Shown one piece after another: positions 1 through 7,636 of a DNA stretch of 64,000 nucleotides. Under the pieces are notes generated by a model that did no database searches, was not told the DNA's origin, and worked only from the letters and a program-made list of their open reading frames with translations. The stretch is from a bacterium (GTDB taxonomy: Bacteria; Armatimonadota; UBA5829). The first letter of the stretch is position 1. Every line of letters begins with the position of its first letter. The stretch spans positions 42,118 to 106,117 of the forward strand of contig JAJFVF010000003.1 in NCBI GenBank assembly GCA_021371935.1, given 5' to 3'. A program made the translations under genes and the position numbers.

Positions 1-2
1 TC

Positions 3-647
3 GTCGCGACCGACAAAGGTTATGAGCATGTAGAGCGGTGCAGACCGTTTGTGGAGGCCGGGATTCCAATCTTCGTCGATAAGCCGATGGTGGATAACGA
101 GGCGGATCTCGAAACCTTCTGCAAATGGGTCGATGAAGGCAAACCAATCCTCTCATCGAGCAGCATGCGCTATTGCAAAGAATTTATCCCATACCAAATC
201 TCCACACACGATCTCGGCGAACTGCGGTATGTAAGCATTCTGACTCCGAAGACATGGGAACGCTACGGAATCCATGCGCTAGAGAGCATATATCCGATAA
301 TCGGACCGGGGTTCGTATCGGCCAGAAATACAGGCAGCATGGATCGCAATATAGTACATCTCAAGCACGAGAAAGGCGTCGATGCCACAGTGGTGGCAAC
401 TAATGACCTCGGCATATTCGGCGCGATGCAGCTCTGCGGCACAAAAGGATATGCCAATGCCGCCATATCCGACTCATATCACTCGTTCAAAGCACAGCTC
501 GAAGCATTTGTAAAATATCTTATGACCGGCGTCCGACCATTTCCGTTTTCTGAGACAATCGAGCTGATGAAAATGGTCATCGCAGGCATAAAGAGCCGTG
601 ATGAGGGTGGTCGGGAAGTTATGCTTGCCGAGATTTCCGAAAAATAG
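3..647 (+). CDS. Gfo/Idh/MocA family oxidoreductase, 5'-truncated by window edge
   Basis: The reading frame is open from base 3, so the start and the N-terminal Rossmann nucleotide-binding motif lie outside the window. About 214 residues are visible. The VDKPM segment matches the E/D-K-P motif that ends the NAD(P)-binding half in this family. The YGIHALES segment carries the histidine of the C-terminal substrate domain. Members oxidise or reduce sugars, inositols and related alcohols in the cytoplasm; the substrate cannot be read from this part. The stop is one base from the convergent pyrF stop, with no terminator hairpin between them. Family assignment is confident, specific function unknown. 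Confidence 0.8.
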   Translation, partial: VATDKGYEHVERCRPFVEAGIPIFVDKPMVDNEADLETFCKWVDEGKPILSSSSMRYCKEFIPYQISTHDLGELRYVSILTPKTWERYGIHALESIYPIIGPGFVSARNTGSMDRNIVHLKHEKGVDATVVATNDLGIFGAMQLCGTKGYANAAISDSYHSFKAQLEAFVKYLMTGVRPFPFSETIELMKMVIAGIKSRDEGGREVMLAEISEK

Positions 648-648
648 A

Positions 649-1368
649 TCAGACTCTCTCAATCTCATCAGCAATTGCACGCGCGGCTGCTACCGGGTCA
701 CCAGCCTTGATAATCGGCCGGCCAATCACCAGGTAATCCGAGCCTCTACGCACTGCCTCGCCAGGGGTCATTACCCTTTTCTGGTCACCTACATCACCGC
801 CAGCCGGCCTGACGCCGGGGGTCACTATCATAAAATTATCGCCGCAAGCCTGACGGATTTTCTCGATCTCATGCGCTGAGGCAACTACTCCGTCCAGACC
901 CGCCTCCTTAGCCAGTTTTGCGAAATGAACAACCTGATCGGCTACAGTGCCCGGCACGCGCATCTGGTCGTTGAGCACACACTGGTCTATACTGGTCAGG
1001 ATCGTCACGCCTATCACCTTGGGTGGCTCCACCCCGGCTTGTTCAGCAGACTCTACCGATGCCTGTTTTGCGGCTTTCATCATGTCCAGACCACCTGCGC
1101 AGTGGACATTAAACAGCCACAAACCCCTTTTGGCTATAGCGCGCGACGCTCCGGCGACCGTGTTGGGGATATCATGCAGTTTGCAATCGTAGAAAACTTT
1201 ATCGGCTCCGGCTGACTTGATCTTGTCAAATATGGCCGGTCCAGCTATGTTTATAAGTTCCAGCCCGACTTTGAATGCCCCCACTTCACCGCTTAGCTTA
1301 TGTACCAGCTCAACTGCTTTGTCGGGTATATCGACGTCCAGTGGAATAATGATCTTTTGTTTGCTCAA
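649..1368 (-). CDS. pyrF: Orotidine-5'-phosphate decarboxylase
   Basis: Converts OMP to UMP, the last step of de novo pyrimidine synthesis. The 239-residue protein is a normal single-domain TIM barrel. The catalytic Asp-Lys-Asp array is visible as DCKLHDI, with D61, K63 and D66, and the N-terminal IIPLDVD strand holds the first substrate aspartate. The start is TTG, chosen because a GGAGG box lies a few bases upstream on the minus strand. No other pyr gene is nearby, so it is probably transcribed alone from the 1369-1505 gap shared with a divergent acetyltransferase. Confidence 0.95.
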   Translation of the reverse strand: MSKQKIIIPLDVDIPDKAVELVHKLSGEVGAFKVGLELINIAGPAIFDKIKSAGADKVFYDCKLHDIPNTVAGASRAIAKRGLWLFNVHCAGGLDMMKAAKQASVESAEQAGVEPPKVIGVTILTSIDQCVLNDQMRVPGTVADQVVHFAKLAKEAGLDGVVASAHEIEKIRQACGDNFMIVTPGVRPAGGDVGDQKRVMTPGEAVRRGSDYLVIGRPIIKAGDPVAAARAIADEIERV

Positions 1369-1505
1369 ATTCGTTCCTCCACCTATATGCTCGCCTTATA
1401 TCCTAGCAAGAAAGTAAACAGCAGGCAAGCAACTGTCGGGAGGGAAACTCTTACTGTCTGCATAAGGATAAACAGACAAGACCTGTAGTATAGGATACGT
1501 TATAA

Positions 1506-1976
1506 ATGAGCACACATTGCAAAATACGAACAGCAGCAGAATCGGATGTACCACTTGTATTTGAGCTCGTCAGAGACCTGGCCGAATTTGAACATATGAC
1601 TGACGAATGCGTCGCTACGGAGCAGGATATTCACAATCTGCTATTTGGAACAGGCGCAGTCGCCGAAGCTGTCATAGCAGATTTTGACGGCCAGGCTGCC
1701 GGGTTTGCCCTTTTTCTGCACAACTGTTCCACTTTCGCAGGCAAAAAAGTAATATATCTCGAAGACCTGTTCGTCCGGCCTGCTCTACGCGGTAAGGGTA
1801 TAGGCAAGGCGCTTCTGCTGCATGTAATCGATCTCGCAAAGGAAAGAGACTGTGCCCGCGTGGAGTGGCACGCCCTCAAGTGGAACACACGGGCCATTGA
1901 GTTTTATAAGAGCATAGGAGCCGTGCCCAGAGACGACTGGATGTGGTTTCATATGCTCTTGCAGGGGAGTTGGTAG
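1506..1976 (+). CDS. GNAT family N-acetyltransferase, SSAT-like
   Basis: Transfers acetyl from acetyl-CoA to an amine. At 156 residues it is a complete single GNAT domain. The acetyl-CoA pyrophosphate loop is R95-GKGIGK-101, preceded by the YLEDLFV strand at 84-90. That strand and the ending WNTRAIEFYKSIGA resemble spermidine/spermine and thialysine acetyltransferases more than ribosomal-protein acetylases, so a polyamine-type substrate is plausible but inferred. Only a weak AGGAT box precedes the ATG. It is divergent from pyrF and convergent with the zinc-ribbon operon. Confidence 0.8.
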   Translation: MSTHCKIRTAAESDVPLVFELVRDLAEFEHMTDECVATEQDIHNLLFGTGAVAEAVIADFDGQAAGFALFLHNCSTFAGKKVIYLEDLFVRPALRGKGIGKALLLHVIDLAKERDCARVEWHALKWNTRAIEFYKSIGAVPRDDWMWFHMLLQGSW

Positions 1977-2002
1977 AGCTACCTCTCCCCAACATTCATC
2001 AA

Positions 2003-3115
2003 TTAGGACAATATGGAGCAATCGAGAGTAAAACAAATTCGCTTGTTGGCATCGTCAGCCGGTGAATATGATTTTGCCTGAAGCACATAACCATCCGCCG
2101 ACGCGACTAATACATATGGACGCTGATCGAGACCAGCTAGCTCAAACCTGCCGAGAGCATCCGTGATAGCACATATATCATCCTCGCGCGAATCTATCTT
2201 TACAACCGCACCAGCAATAGGACTGCTTTCAGATGTATCCAGAACACTGCCGCTTATAGTAATGCCTGCTTGGCTCGATTGTGGCTGGACTGGCTCTTCC
2301 AAAGCCAGTTTGGCTGAGCATACCGGGCAATACTGCCATCCGGGTTTTACAGGCGACTGGCAGTGCGGGCACATCTTTTCAATCTCCAGACCACAAAATG
2401 GGCAGTATTTCAGGCCGATAGCGACACTCCTGCCGCAGTGTGAGCACATTTGTGGATCGGGGTATCTGATCACCAGATATGTCACCAGACCGACCACATT
2501 GGTCACAAGAACCAGGACAGCCCAGGGCATACCGTCCATTTTCCGCCAGGCACTGTCCAGATATACCCACCATGCCAGCATGACCCAGTATGAAGCTATC
2601 GAGAAAACTTCTATAGCCAGCCCAAAGGTTTTGCCCAAAAGAGGATTCAATATAATACTGAGTATGCCTGCCGCGGCAAAAGCGATCGTCAGCTGCTTTG
2701 CAGTCTCTTTGGCCTTATCCACAGGACTGTGCACCAGAGAATCGATAAGTATGGAATAGTTTCTGCCAATTGCACGCCACCATCTGATAACCAATATCGT
2801 GTAACCACAAACCGGACACGGCTGCCATTGGCTCGGCATCATGGATCCACACCCAGAACAAACCGACGGAACAGATGGACGGAAACGGTAATACAATAAA
2901 AAACCTATTGGGCCGGTAAAGAATGTAAAGACTGTCCAAAACGATATGCGATTGCGCCGCCAATTCTCATCCAGGGCAACCCAAACGAATGTGCATATCC
3001 AACTCAACAAAACAAAAAACGAGCCGCCGCCGCACACTGCAATTATTCCGCCGCCCCATGCCGCAAGAGATACAATCTCCTTTGCGCGAAGCAAGTTCAA
3101 ATCATTAGGCTTCAT
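2003..3115 (-). CDS. Membrane protein with repeated TM/zinc-ribbon units and carboxypeptidase-regulatory-like domain
   Basis: Last gene of the ECF operon, 370 residues, function unknown. Order: two membrane segments ending in a WVALD..WR / TGPIG..YY..R unit, a zinc ribbon (CSGCG..CPVCG), two more membrane segments with a second copy of the same unit (WVYLDSAWR..VVGLVTYLVIR), two zinc ribbons (CSHCG..CPFCG and CPHC..CPVC), then a beta-sandwich carboxypeptidase-regulatory-like domain (AGAVVKIDS..TDALGRFEL). The ATG at 3115 was chosen over an upstream in-frame start because GGGAGGA lies just before it. It overlaps the preceding gene by 11 bases, which implies translational coupling. Confidence 0.75.
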   Translation of the reverse strand: MKPNDLNLLRAKEIVSLAAWGGGIIAVCGGGSFFVLLSWICTFVWVALDENWRRNRISFWTVFTFFTGPIGFLLYYRFRPSVPSVCSGCGSMMPSQWQPCPVCGYTILVIRWWRAIGRNYSILIDSLVHSPVDKAKETAKQLTIAFAAAGILSIILNPLLGKTFGLAIEVFSIASYWVMLAWWVYLDSAWRKMDGMPWAVLVLVTNVVGLVTYLVIRYPDPQMCSHCGRSVAIGLKYCPFCGLEIEKMCPHCQSPVKPGWQYCPVCSAKLALEEPVQPQSSQAGITISGSVLDTSESSPIAGAVVKIDSREDDICAITDALGRFELAGLDQRPYVLVASADGYVLQAKSYSPADDANKRICFTLDCSILS

Positions 3116-4445
3116 CCGAGTCCTCCCTTGTAACAGACTCAAGCGCAAAGCCTATCGTCAGACACTGACTCCGCTCTACATCTGCAATCTTTGTCTGGCG
3201 AGCATACCCCGGCGCATCAGCGCACAGGCTATAAGGGCCCTGAGGTATGTCTTCCAGTCTGAATTCGCCGTTACTACCAGTGGCCATCTCACGCTCTACA
3301 CGAGTGGAGTCGATAAAGACTCTTGCACCGATTACAGGCTGCAGCGAAACTTTATCAATAACACGACCGCCTATTGAGCCGTTCGCTTCCTCATTATGAT
3401 ACGGCTCACACAGCTCCGGTATACCTTGTCCATCTTGTAATGCGTCATCCAAGTTGGGATGAACCGTAAACGGCTCATAAGGCTGCGGTTTCTCTTCCTG
3501 TGGCTTGGACTGCCGCTCATTACAAGTAGGACAGAACTGCCAGCCCGGTTTGAGTTTTTTGCCGCATATAGGGCATTTCGTGTGCAGCGGAGTCCCGCAT
3601 ACAGGACATTTTTTGTAGCGCGAGAAGACTTCTTCCCCGCAGTTTGGGCATAACCTCGGAGGAGCAAGCCGTGCTATCAGATAGGCAGCCAGCCCTATTG
3701 GACCTGTGAGTATAATCAGTGCAACCCATGCAAATGAACGCATCCCGCGCCAACCAGCATCCAGCGCGACCCATGTCGGCAGCAAAACAATAAACGCTAG
3801 AAAACTGATCAGCGCCGCAAGAGCTGCACTAAACTGCGACATGATTCCATGAACCTGTGCTTCCGGGGGAATAATGGCAACCTTATACTGTGGCAGTTTT
3901 CTCCATGCGACAGCAACACTTCCAATTTGCCTGCCATGGGCATCAAATATTGGTGAAACATCAATTTCGTCTGTTGGATTTTGACCCGAAGCAAGCGCGC
4001 CCCGCCACCCTTCGACTGTTGGCCGATTGACAAGCCCCATGGGCTTTCTATATTCCTTGGGGTAAGTCGCAATGACTGTGCCATCTCTATCAGCTACCGC
4101 TGCCCAAGTCTTTTGTATTCTTCCATCAGAGACTTTTGGAGTAGCCCAGGTATCGACGAGTTGATCAATAGTTTCCCAGGAATAATGACTATTATAATTA
4201 CCATTGAGTCGGCCCACAGGCTGCAACACATATCCACGAAGCAGATTGGGAGAATTTATGCCTTCGCGTGTCAATTGCTTAACAAGAGCATTCATAGATG
4301 AGTTCCGCTCTTGACTGTAATCCCAATAATAGCGAACCTCTCCACCCCTAAAAAATGGCGCCAATACTAGATAGGAAAAATAAGCTGCAAAAGCTATAGT
4401 CAATACTAAGCTGGCATAACACAGCCACCCGGCAACTTTTCTCAT
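3105..4445 (-). CDS. Membrane sensor-like protein: extracytoplasmic PAS/Cache-like region, zinc ribbons, carboxypeptidase-regulatory-like domain
   Basis: 446 residues, paralogous to the next gene in its C-terminal half. An N-terminal membrane segment is followed by an extracytoplasmic stretch that looks like a PAS/Cache sensor (AAVADRDGTVIATYPKEY, then DVSPIFDAHGRQIGSVAV). After it come two membrane segments with the WVALDAGWR / TGPIGLAAYL unit, two zinc ribbons (CPNCG..CPVCG, CPICG..CPTC) and a carboxypeptidase-regulatory-like sandwich. GGAGG sits 7 bases before the ATG. It starts 19 bases after the anti-sigma stop, so it may be a signal input or target of that ECF system. No enzymatic motif seen; the ligand is unknown. 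Confidence 0.7.
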   Translation of the reverse strand: MRKVAGWLCYASLVLTIAFAAYFSYLVLAPFFRGGEVRYYWDYSQERNSSMNALVKQLTREGINSPNLLRGYVLQPVGRLNGNYNSHYSWETIDQLVDTWATPKVSDGRIQKTWAAVADRDGTVIATYPKEYRKPMGLVNRPTVEGWRGALASGQNPTDEIDVSPIFDAHGRQIGSVAVAWRKLPQYKVAIIPPEAQVHGIMSQFSAALAALISFLAFIVLLPTWVALDAGWRGMRSFAWVALIILTGPIGLAAYLIARLAPPRLCPNCGEEVFSRYKKCPVCGTPLHTKCPICGKKLKPGWQFCPTCNERQSKPQEEKPQPYEPFTVHPNLDDALQDGQGIPELCEPYHNEEANGSIGGRVIDKVSLQPVIGARVFIDSTRVEREMATGSNGEFRLEDIPQGPYSLCADAPGYARQTKIADVERSQCLTIGFALESVTREDSDEA

Positions 4446-4464
4446 GATAATTCCTCCATGCTTT

Positions 4465-4956
4465 TCATCTTCTGAAAGTCATACCGTTCAGCGGCCTTCT
4501 CTTTGACGCTACCGCTATCGGAAGGAAAGATGTGACGAATATAGCGACTAAAATAAAAACAGTAATCGGCGCAGGACCTATCGACCATATCGCAGCAGCA
4601 AGATTGAAGTGACCCAATACCTGGAGCGATAGCACAACCGCAATCGCACAAAACACAACCAGTGAGCCAAATATCAGAGCAGGCAAACCTTTTGAATAAG
4701 GCTGTGCATCCGGCCGGGTCTGTTGCTGATGGAGAGGAATCTGTGCCAGAGCTTGCGAGAGAGACTCAGACTCGGCAAGAGTGGGAATCGGTTCGGCGTC
4801 GCGTGAAATCTCATCCACAAGGCATGCATATTTCTCATAAATGCTCCGGCAGTGTTCGCATGCCTCTATATGCGCATGGCACTGCTCCGCTTCGGCCTCC
4901 GCCAATTCACCAAGGACATATGCAACAATTTTCGGTTCGTATTTCTCACAGATCAC
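4465..4956 (-). CDS. Anti-sigma factor, zf-HC2 type, two TM segments
   Basis: Predicted to bind and hold the ECF sigma encoded just upstream. With the GTG start at 4956 the protein has 163 residues. The zinc-binding anti-sigma motif HIEACEHC (H29, C33, C36) sits at the N-terminus, and two membrane segments lie in the C-terminal half. I chose this GTG because it overlaps the sigma-factor stop as GTGA, the usual coupled arrangement; a longer frame would run back into the sigma gene. The cytoplasmic zinc domain and membrane anchor fit release of sigma by a surface signal, but the signal is unknown. Confidence 0.85.
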   Translation of the reverse strand: MICEKYEPKIVAYVLGELAEAEAEQCHAHIEACEHCRSIYEKYACLVDEISRDAEPIPTLAESESLSQALAQIPLHQQQTRPDAQPYSKGLPALIFGSLVVFCAIAVVLSLQVLGHFNLAAAIWSIGPAPITVFILVAIFVTSFLPIAVASKRRPLNGMTFRR

Positions 4957-5519
4957 TTTTGTTCTCGCTCCAATGATTTTCTGAGAGTCTTCAACGCATA
5001 ATGAACCCACGACCTAACCGTTCCACTCGGAGCCTTCATCACTTCGGCAATCTCGTCATATGTGAGTTCCGCGCGAAACCTCAGGATCACAGCCGTGCGA
5101 TGCTTGTCTTGCAGAGACTCGACTTCTTGCCATAGCATTACCGATTCAGCCCTGCCGACAAGGAAATCTTCAGGCGATACATCCTCGCAAGCCAAATCTA
5201 TCTCAGACTCATCGCCTGACATCTCCGAAAACAGAGACACACCTTTGCGTTTGCGCCTGCGCAGTTCCTCCCTCGTCAGGTTGAGAGCTATTGTATACAG
5301 CCACGTTTTGAAGCTGGATTGTTGTCGAAAGGAGGCAGCACATCTAAATACTCTCACCAGGGTAATCTGAGCAACATCGGCAGAGGCTTCCCTGTCATTA
5401 AGATGCCTCTGCGCAAAATCTATCAGCTTACCATGATATCTGGACACCAGCACATCCATCGCGGCTCTTTCACCTGACGCCAAGCGCACGATGAGTTCCT
5501 CGTCCGAAAGTCGGTTCAA
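4953..5519 (-). CDS. RNA polymerase ECF sigma factor
   Basis: 188 residues with only sigma regions 2 and 4, as in ECF sigma factors. Region 2 spans about 20-90 (DVAQITLVRVFR..SSFKTWLYTIALN) and region 4 about 135-185 (LTYDEIAEVMKAPSGTVRSWVHYALKTLRKSL). The TTG start is preceded by GAGGAG about ten bases upstream. It heads a four-gene operon with its anti-sigma factor and two zinc-ribbon membrane proteins and is probably autoregulated, as ECF systems usually are; no promoter of the ECF type was assigned. Confidence 0.92.
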   Translation of the reverse strand: MNRLSDEELIVRLASGERAAMDVLVSRYHGKLIDFAQRHLNDREASADVAQITLVRVFRCAASFRQQSSFKTWLYTIALNLTREELRRRKRKGVSLFSEMSGDESEIDLACEDVSPEDFLVGRAESVMLWQEVESLQDKHRTAVILRFRAELTYDEIAEVMKAPSGTVRSWVHYALKTLRKSLEREQK

Positions 5520-5630
5520 ACCCTGGCCGCTCCTCTTCGCTTCCTCAATTGATTAGATGATGCAAAAGGAGAATTCGTTGAAGTCTAGTAAGAAATTATA
5601 CGAGGATGATTGAAGAACCTCTCCCCTGCC

Positions 5631-5649
5631 CCTCCCCAATATGGGGAGG
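5631..5649. repeat. Short palindrome downstream of the nitroreductase gene
   Basis: Eight-base arms CCTCCCCA and TGGGGAGG around a 3-base loop. It lies just after the minus-strand nitroreductase stop but lacks a clear U-run, so it may act as an RNA 3' end or be a REP-like repeat. Confidence 0.5.
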
Positions 5650-5667
5650 ACAGCAGGTTTGCGGTTT

Positions 5668-6195
5668 CTATGGATTGAAATTGCCGAATTTGCCGTAGTG
5701 CAGGCGACCCTCGGGAATTTTGGGCTCGCGCGGCTGCGGAAAACGTGCGCCGTAGCCGAGTGTAACCATGTTGACCACGCCCATCTGCTCAGGCAGATCG
5801 AGCGCATCGCGGACTATGGCTTCGGCATTATACTCCTCATCGGCCAGACCCTGGACTCCCACCCAGCACGTAGACAAACCCATGTCGGTCGCTTGGATGA
5901 GCATGTTTTCCGTGAAAGCCGAACCGTCCTCAATCCAGAAGTGGTCGAAACCGGTGCGCTCCACACAAACAACAATTACAACCGGAGCCTTTCTAGCTAT
6001 CTTTGCCCATTTATGGACAGCGGTGAGTTTCTCTTTCGTTTCCTGGTCCCTGACAACAACTGCGTGCCACTGGCATCGATTATGCGCCGAAGGTGCGCAA
6101 AACCCTGCCTTGAGCACCTCTTGGATCTGTTCGTCGCTGACTTGTGTGTCTCGATAAAACCGTATACTGCGTCTGTTTTTTATTGCTTCAAGCAT
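5668..6195 (-). CDS. Nitroreductase family protein
   Basis: FMN-dependent NAD(P)H oxidoreductase of 175 residues, the short end of the family. The N-terminal phosphate-binding RRSIRFY motif is at about 8-14, followed by CAPSAHNRCQWHAVVV. The C-terminal part has LGYGARFPQPR, which matches the closing FMN contact. Physiological substrates of such proteins are rarely predictable. It stands alone between the ECF operon promoter region and the Mut7-C gene. Confidence 0.88.
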   Translation of the reverse strand: MLEAIKNRRSIRFYRDTQVSDEQIQEVLKAGFCAPSAHNRCQWHAVVVRDQETKEKLTAVHKWAKIARKAPVVIVVCVERTGFDHFWIEDGSAFTENMLIQATDMGLSTCWVGVQGLADEEYNAEAIVRDALDLPEQMGVVNMVTLGYGARFPQPREPKIPEGRLHYGKFGNFNP

Positions 6196-6301
6196 CTGCT
6201 ATCTCTATTCCCTTTCCTGCGCAAGAGCATCTAAGTAAAACACGACCATAAACTTGTATCAAGGCGCGTATTTTGAATATACGATATTCAGAGCGAAACG
6301 T

Positions 6302-6324
6302 GCAATTTACTTAGCGTAAATTGC
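6302..6324. terminator. Hairpin overlapping the Mut7-C stop codon
   Basis: Perfect 9-base arms GCAATTTAC and GTAAATTGC around a 5-base loop. The stop codon of the minus-strand gene lies inside the loop. It could stabilise or end that mRNA; no strong U-run follows. Confidence 0.45.
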
Positions 6325-6757
6325 TTAGCACATGCTCAACATGCGTCCCACGCCAGTATATCTTATCACAATTTGCGCAGAAGCCGAACTCACTCTGAGT
6401 TTGAAAAACATACGGAGGCACTCTGCCATAAAGCTCAGACTTGTCTATCGGCACAATCTCGCCGTTGCATATGGTGCATCGGGTAAAAAGTCGATCTCTC
6501 GATGGTTTGAGGTCAAATTGCCGCATTACCTGGCGTACCTGATCGCCGGTTGTGCCCCAATCGATAAATATACATCGGCTGCGCACCATTCGGCGGCGGC
6601 AGAGCAATCTGTCGCGTGTGAGCAGGATCCGGTCCTCTCGGATCGCTATCCGCACCAACTCATCATCGTCGATGTCGGAGTAATACAGCGTGTCATAGCC
6701 GAGCATCCTCAGCCACTTCGCCAGTTTTCCGAGCATTGCATCCGCTAGAAACTTCAT
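6311..6757 (-). CDS. Mut7-C family protein (PIN-like RNase plus zinc ribbon)
   Basis: 148 residues from the ATG at 6757. The N-terminal half (MKFLADAMLGKLAKWLRMLG, then YSDIDDDEL and ILLTRD) is the PIN-like fold of the Mut7-C (DUF82) family, with conserved acidic residues near D6 and in DIDDDE. The C-terminal half has two Cys pairs (CTIC and CANC) that form a zinc ribbon. By family it is a putative ribonuclease, but the target is unknown. The later ATG was preferred because homologues begin at MKFL; a weak AGGT lies upstream. Confidence 0.85.
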   Translation of the reverse strand: MKFLADAMLGKLAKWLRMLGYDTLYYSDIDDDELVRIAIREDRILLTRDRLLCRRRMVRSRCIFIDWGTTGDQVRQVMRQFDLKPSRDRLFTRCTICNGEIVPIDKSELYGRVPPYVFQTQSEFGFCANCDKIYWRGTHVEHVLSNLR

Positions 6758-6791
6758 ATGATTACCTATTGTGGGCAAGAATGCACACATA

Positions 6792-6823
6792 GACTGGTCG
6801 AGGGCAAGAATACTCCCGACCAT
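6792..6823. repeat. REP hairpin, copy A
   Basis: Imperfect palindrome with arms GGTCGAGGG and CTCCCGACC around AAGAA. It lies just beyond the 3' end of the REP-associated transposase gene. Homologous to copies at 7503-7534 and 12277-12308. Confidence 0.75.
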
Positions 6824-6847
6824 CGGGGGATTACCTGATTCCAGATT

Positions 6848-6871
6848 GTCCGGGGGATTCTTACCCCGGAC
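6848..6871. repeat. REP-related hairpin
   Basis: Arms GTCCGGGG and CCCCGGAC around a loop whose complement reads TAAGAATC. The reverse complement of this site and its flank closely matches 24899-24934. Confidence 0.65.
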
Positions 6872-6901
6872 GCACGTATCCGGGCATTCCTGCCCACGAG
6901 T

Positions 6902-7417
6902 TTACCAATCAATGACCTCCAAAGGTTGAATAGACGCACGATCCTCATAATAGAAACCAGCACTTGAGTATTTCCAATCGCACGGATTCGTCACAAAACC
7001 TGCTCTTACCGGATTATCATGCATGTATCTCATTTTCTGCTCGCAAAACTTGATTGAATGAATTTGCTCTGGGTGATATCCATCTTGCCATACACCACCT
7101 GCCCGCTCAATTGCACGAACCCATGAACTGCGATCTTCCTGACGTATTTTTTCAGCAACTAAATGCGCAGTGTAACCTTTGATATTGCCCAATAGCTGAG
7201 GTAAATCGCCATCAGTTTGTGTGCATATCAAGTGGAAGTGATCCGGCATAATTACATATGCATGAAGAATCAAACCCCTGCATTTGATGCAGTAACCTAG
7301 ACTATCAGTCATGACTCGAAAGTAGTAGTCACGACGAAAAGCCGGTATCCAGTGAATAGTCGCACTGGTTACAAAATGAGGGTAATGGCCATCATATACT
7401 TTGAAGTGTGCCGGCAT
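6902..7417 (-). CDS. REP-associated tyrosine transposase (RAYT, IS200-like Y1 domain)
   Basis: 171 residues from the ATG at 7417. The HUH metal motif is in HAYVIMPDHFHLI (His-Phe-His). Later signatures typical of RAYTs rather than IS200 are GGVWQDGYHPEQI and MRYMHDNPVRAGFV. The Y1 tyrosine is probably in the GNIKGYTAHL helix. These enzymes cut and join single-stranded REP hairpins and rarely move themselves. The gene is bracketed by hairpins of one family at 6792-6823 and 7503-7534, the expected layout for a RAYT locus. No terminal left/right ends of an IS200 element were identified. Confidence 0.88.
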   Translation of the reverse strand: MPAHFKVYDGHYPHFVTSATIHWIPAFRRDYYFRVMTDSLGYCIKCRGLILHAYVIMPDHFHLICTQTDGDLPQLLGNIKGYTAHLVAEKIRQEDRSSWVRAIERAGGVWQDGYHPEQIHSIKFCEQKMRYMHDNPVRAGFVTNPCDWKYSSAGFYYEDRASIQPLEVIDW

Positions 7418-7502
7418 GATTATCAACCATTTAGTGAAATTCTATCAGTTGTACACTTAATCCTCCATTACAAGGCACTTTCCGGGCAGGAATGCCCATG
7501 AA

Positions 7503-7534
7503 GACTGGTCGGGGGCAAGAATACCCCCGACCAT
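7503..7534. repeat. REP hairpin, copy B
   Basis: Arms GGTCGGGGG and CCCCCGACC around a short loop. It differs from copy A only by compensating stem changes. A second small stem (CCGGGCAGGAATGCCC) lies just before it at about 7482. Confidence 0.75.
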
Positions 7535-7636
7535 CGGTCCCGCTGACTGTCGCCGTACCTACGCCGAAGGAATATCCTAAAGCCGTGTCTAACCTGTGTA
7601 TGGTACATTTGTTTAACACACTGGAGGATTTCTCAA

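Noticed and set aside
6792..7534. Repeats near the RAYT as a possible CRISPR array
   Set aside because: Only a few copies, unequal spacing, palindromes rather than direct repeats, and no cas genes.
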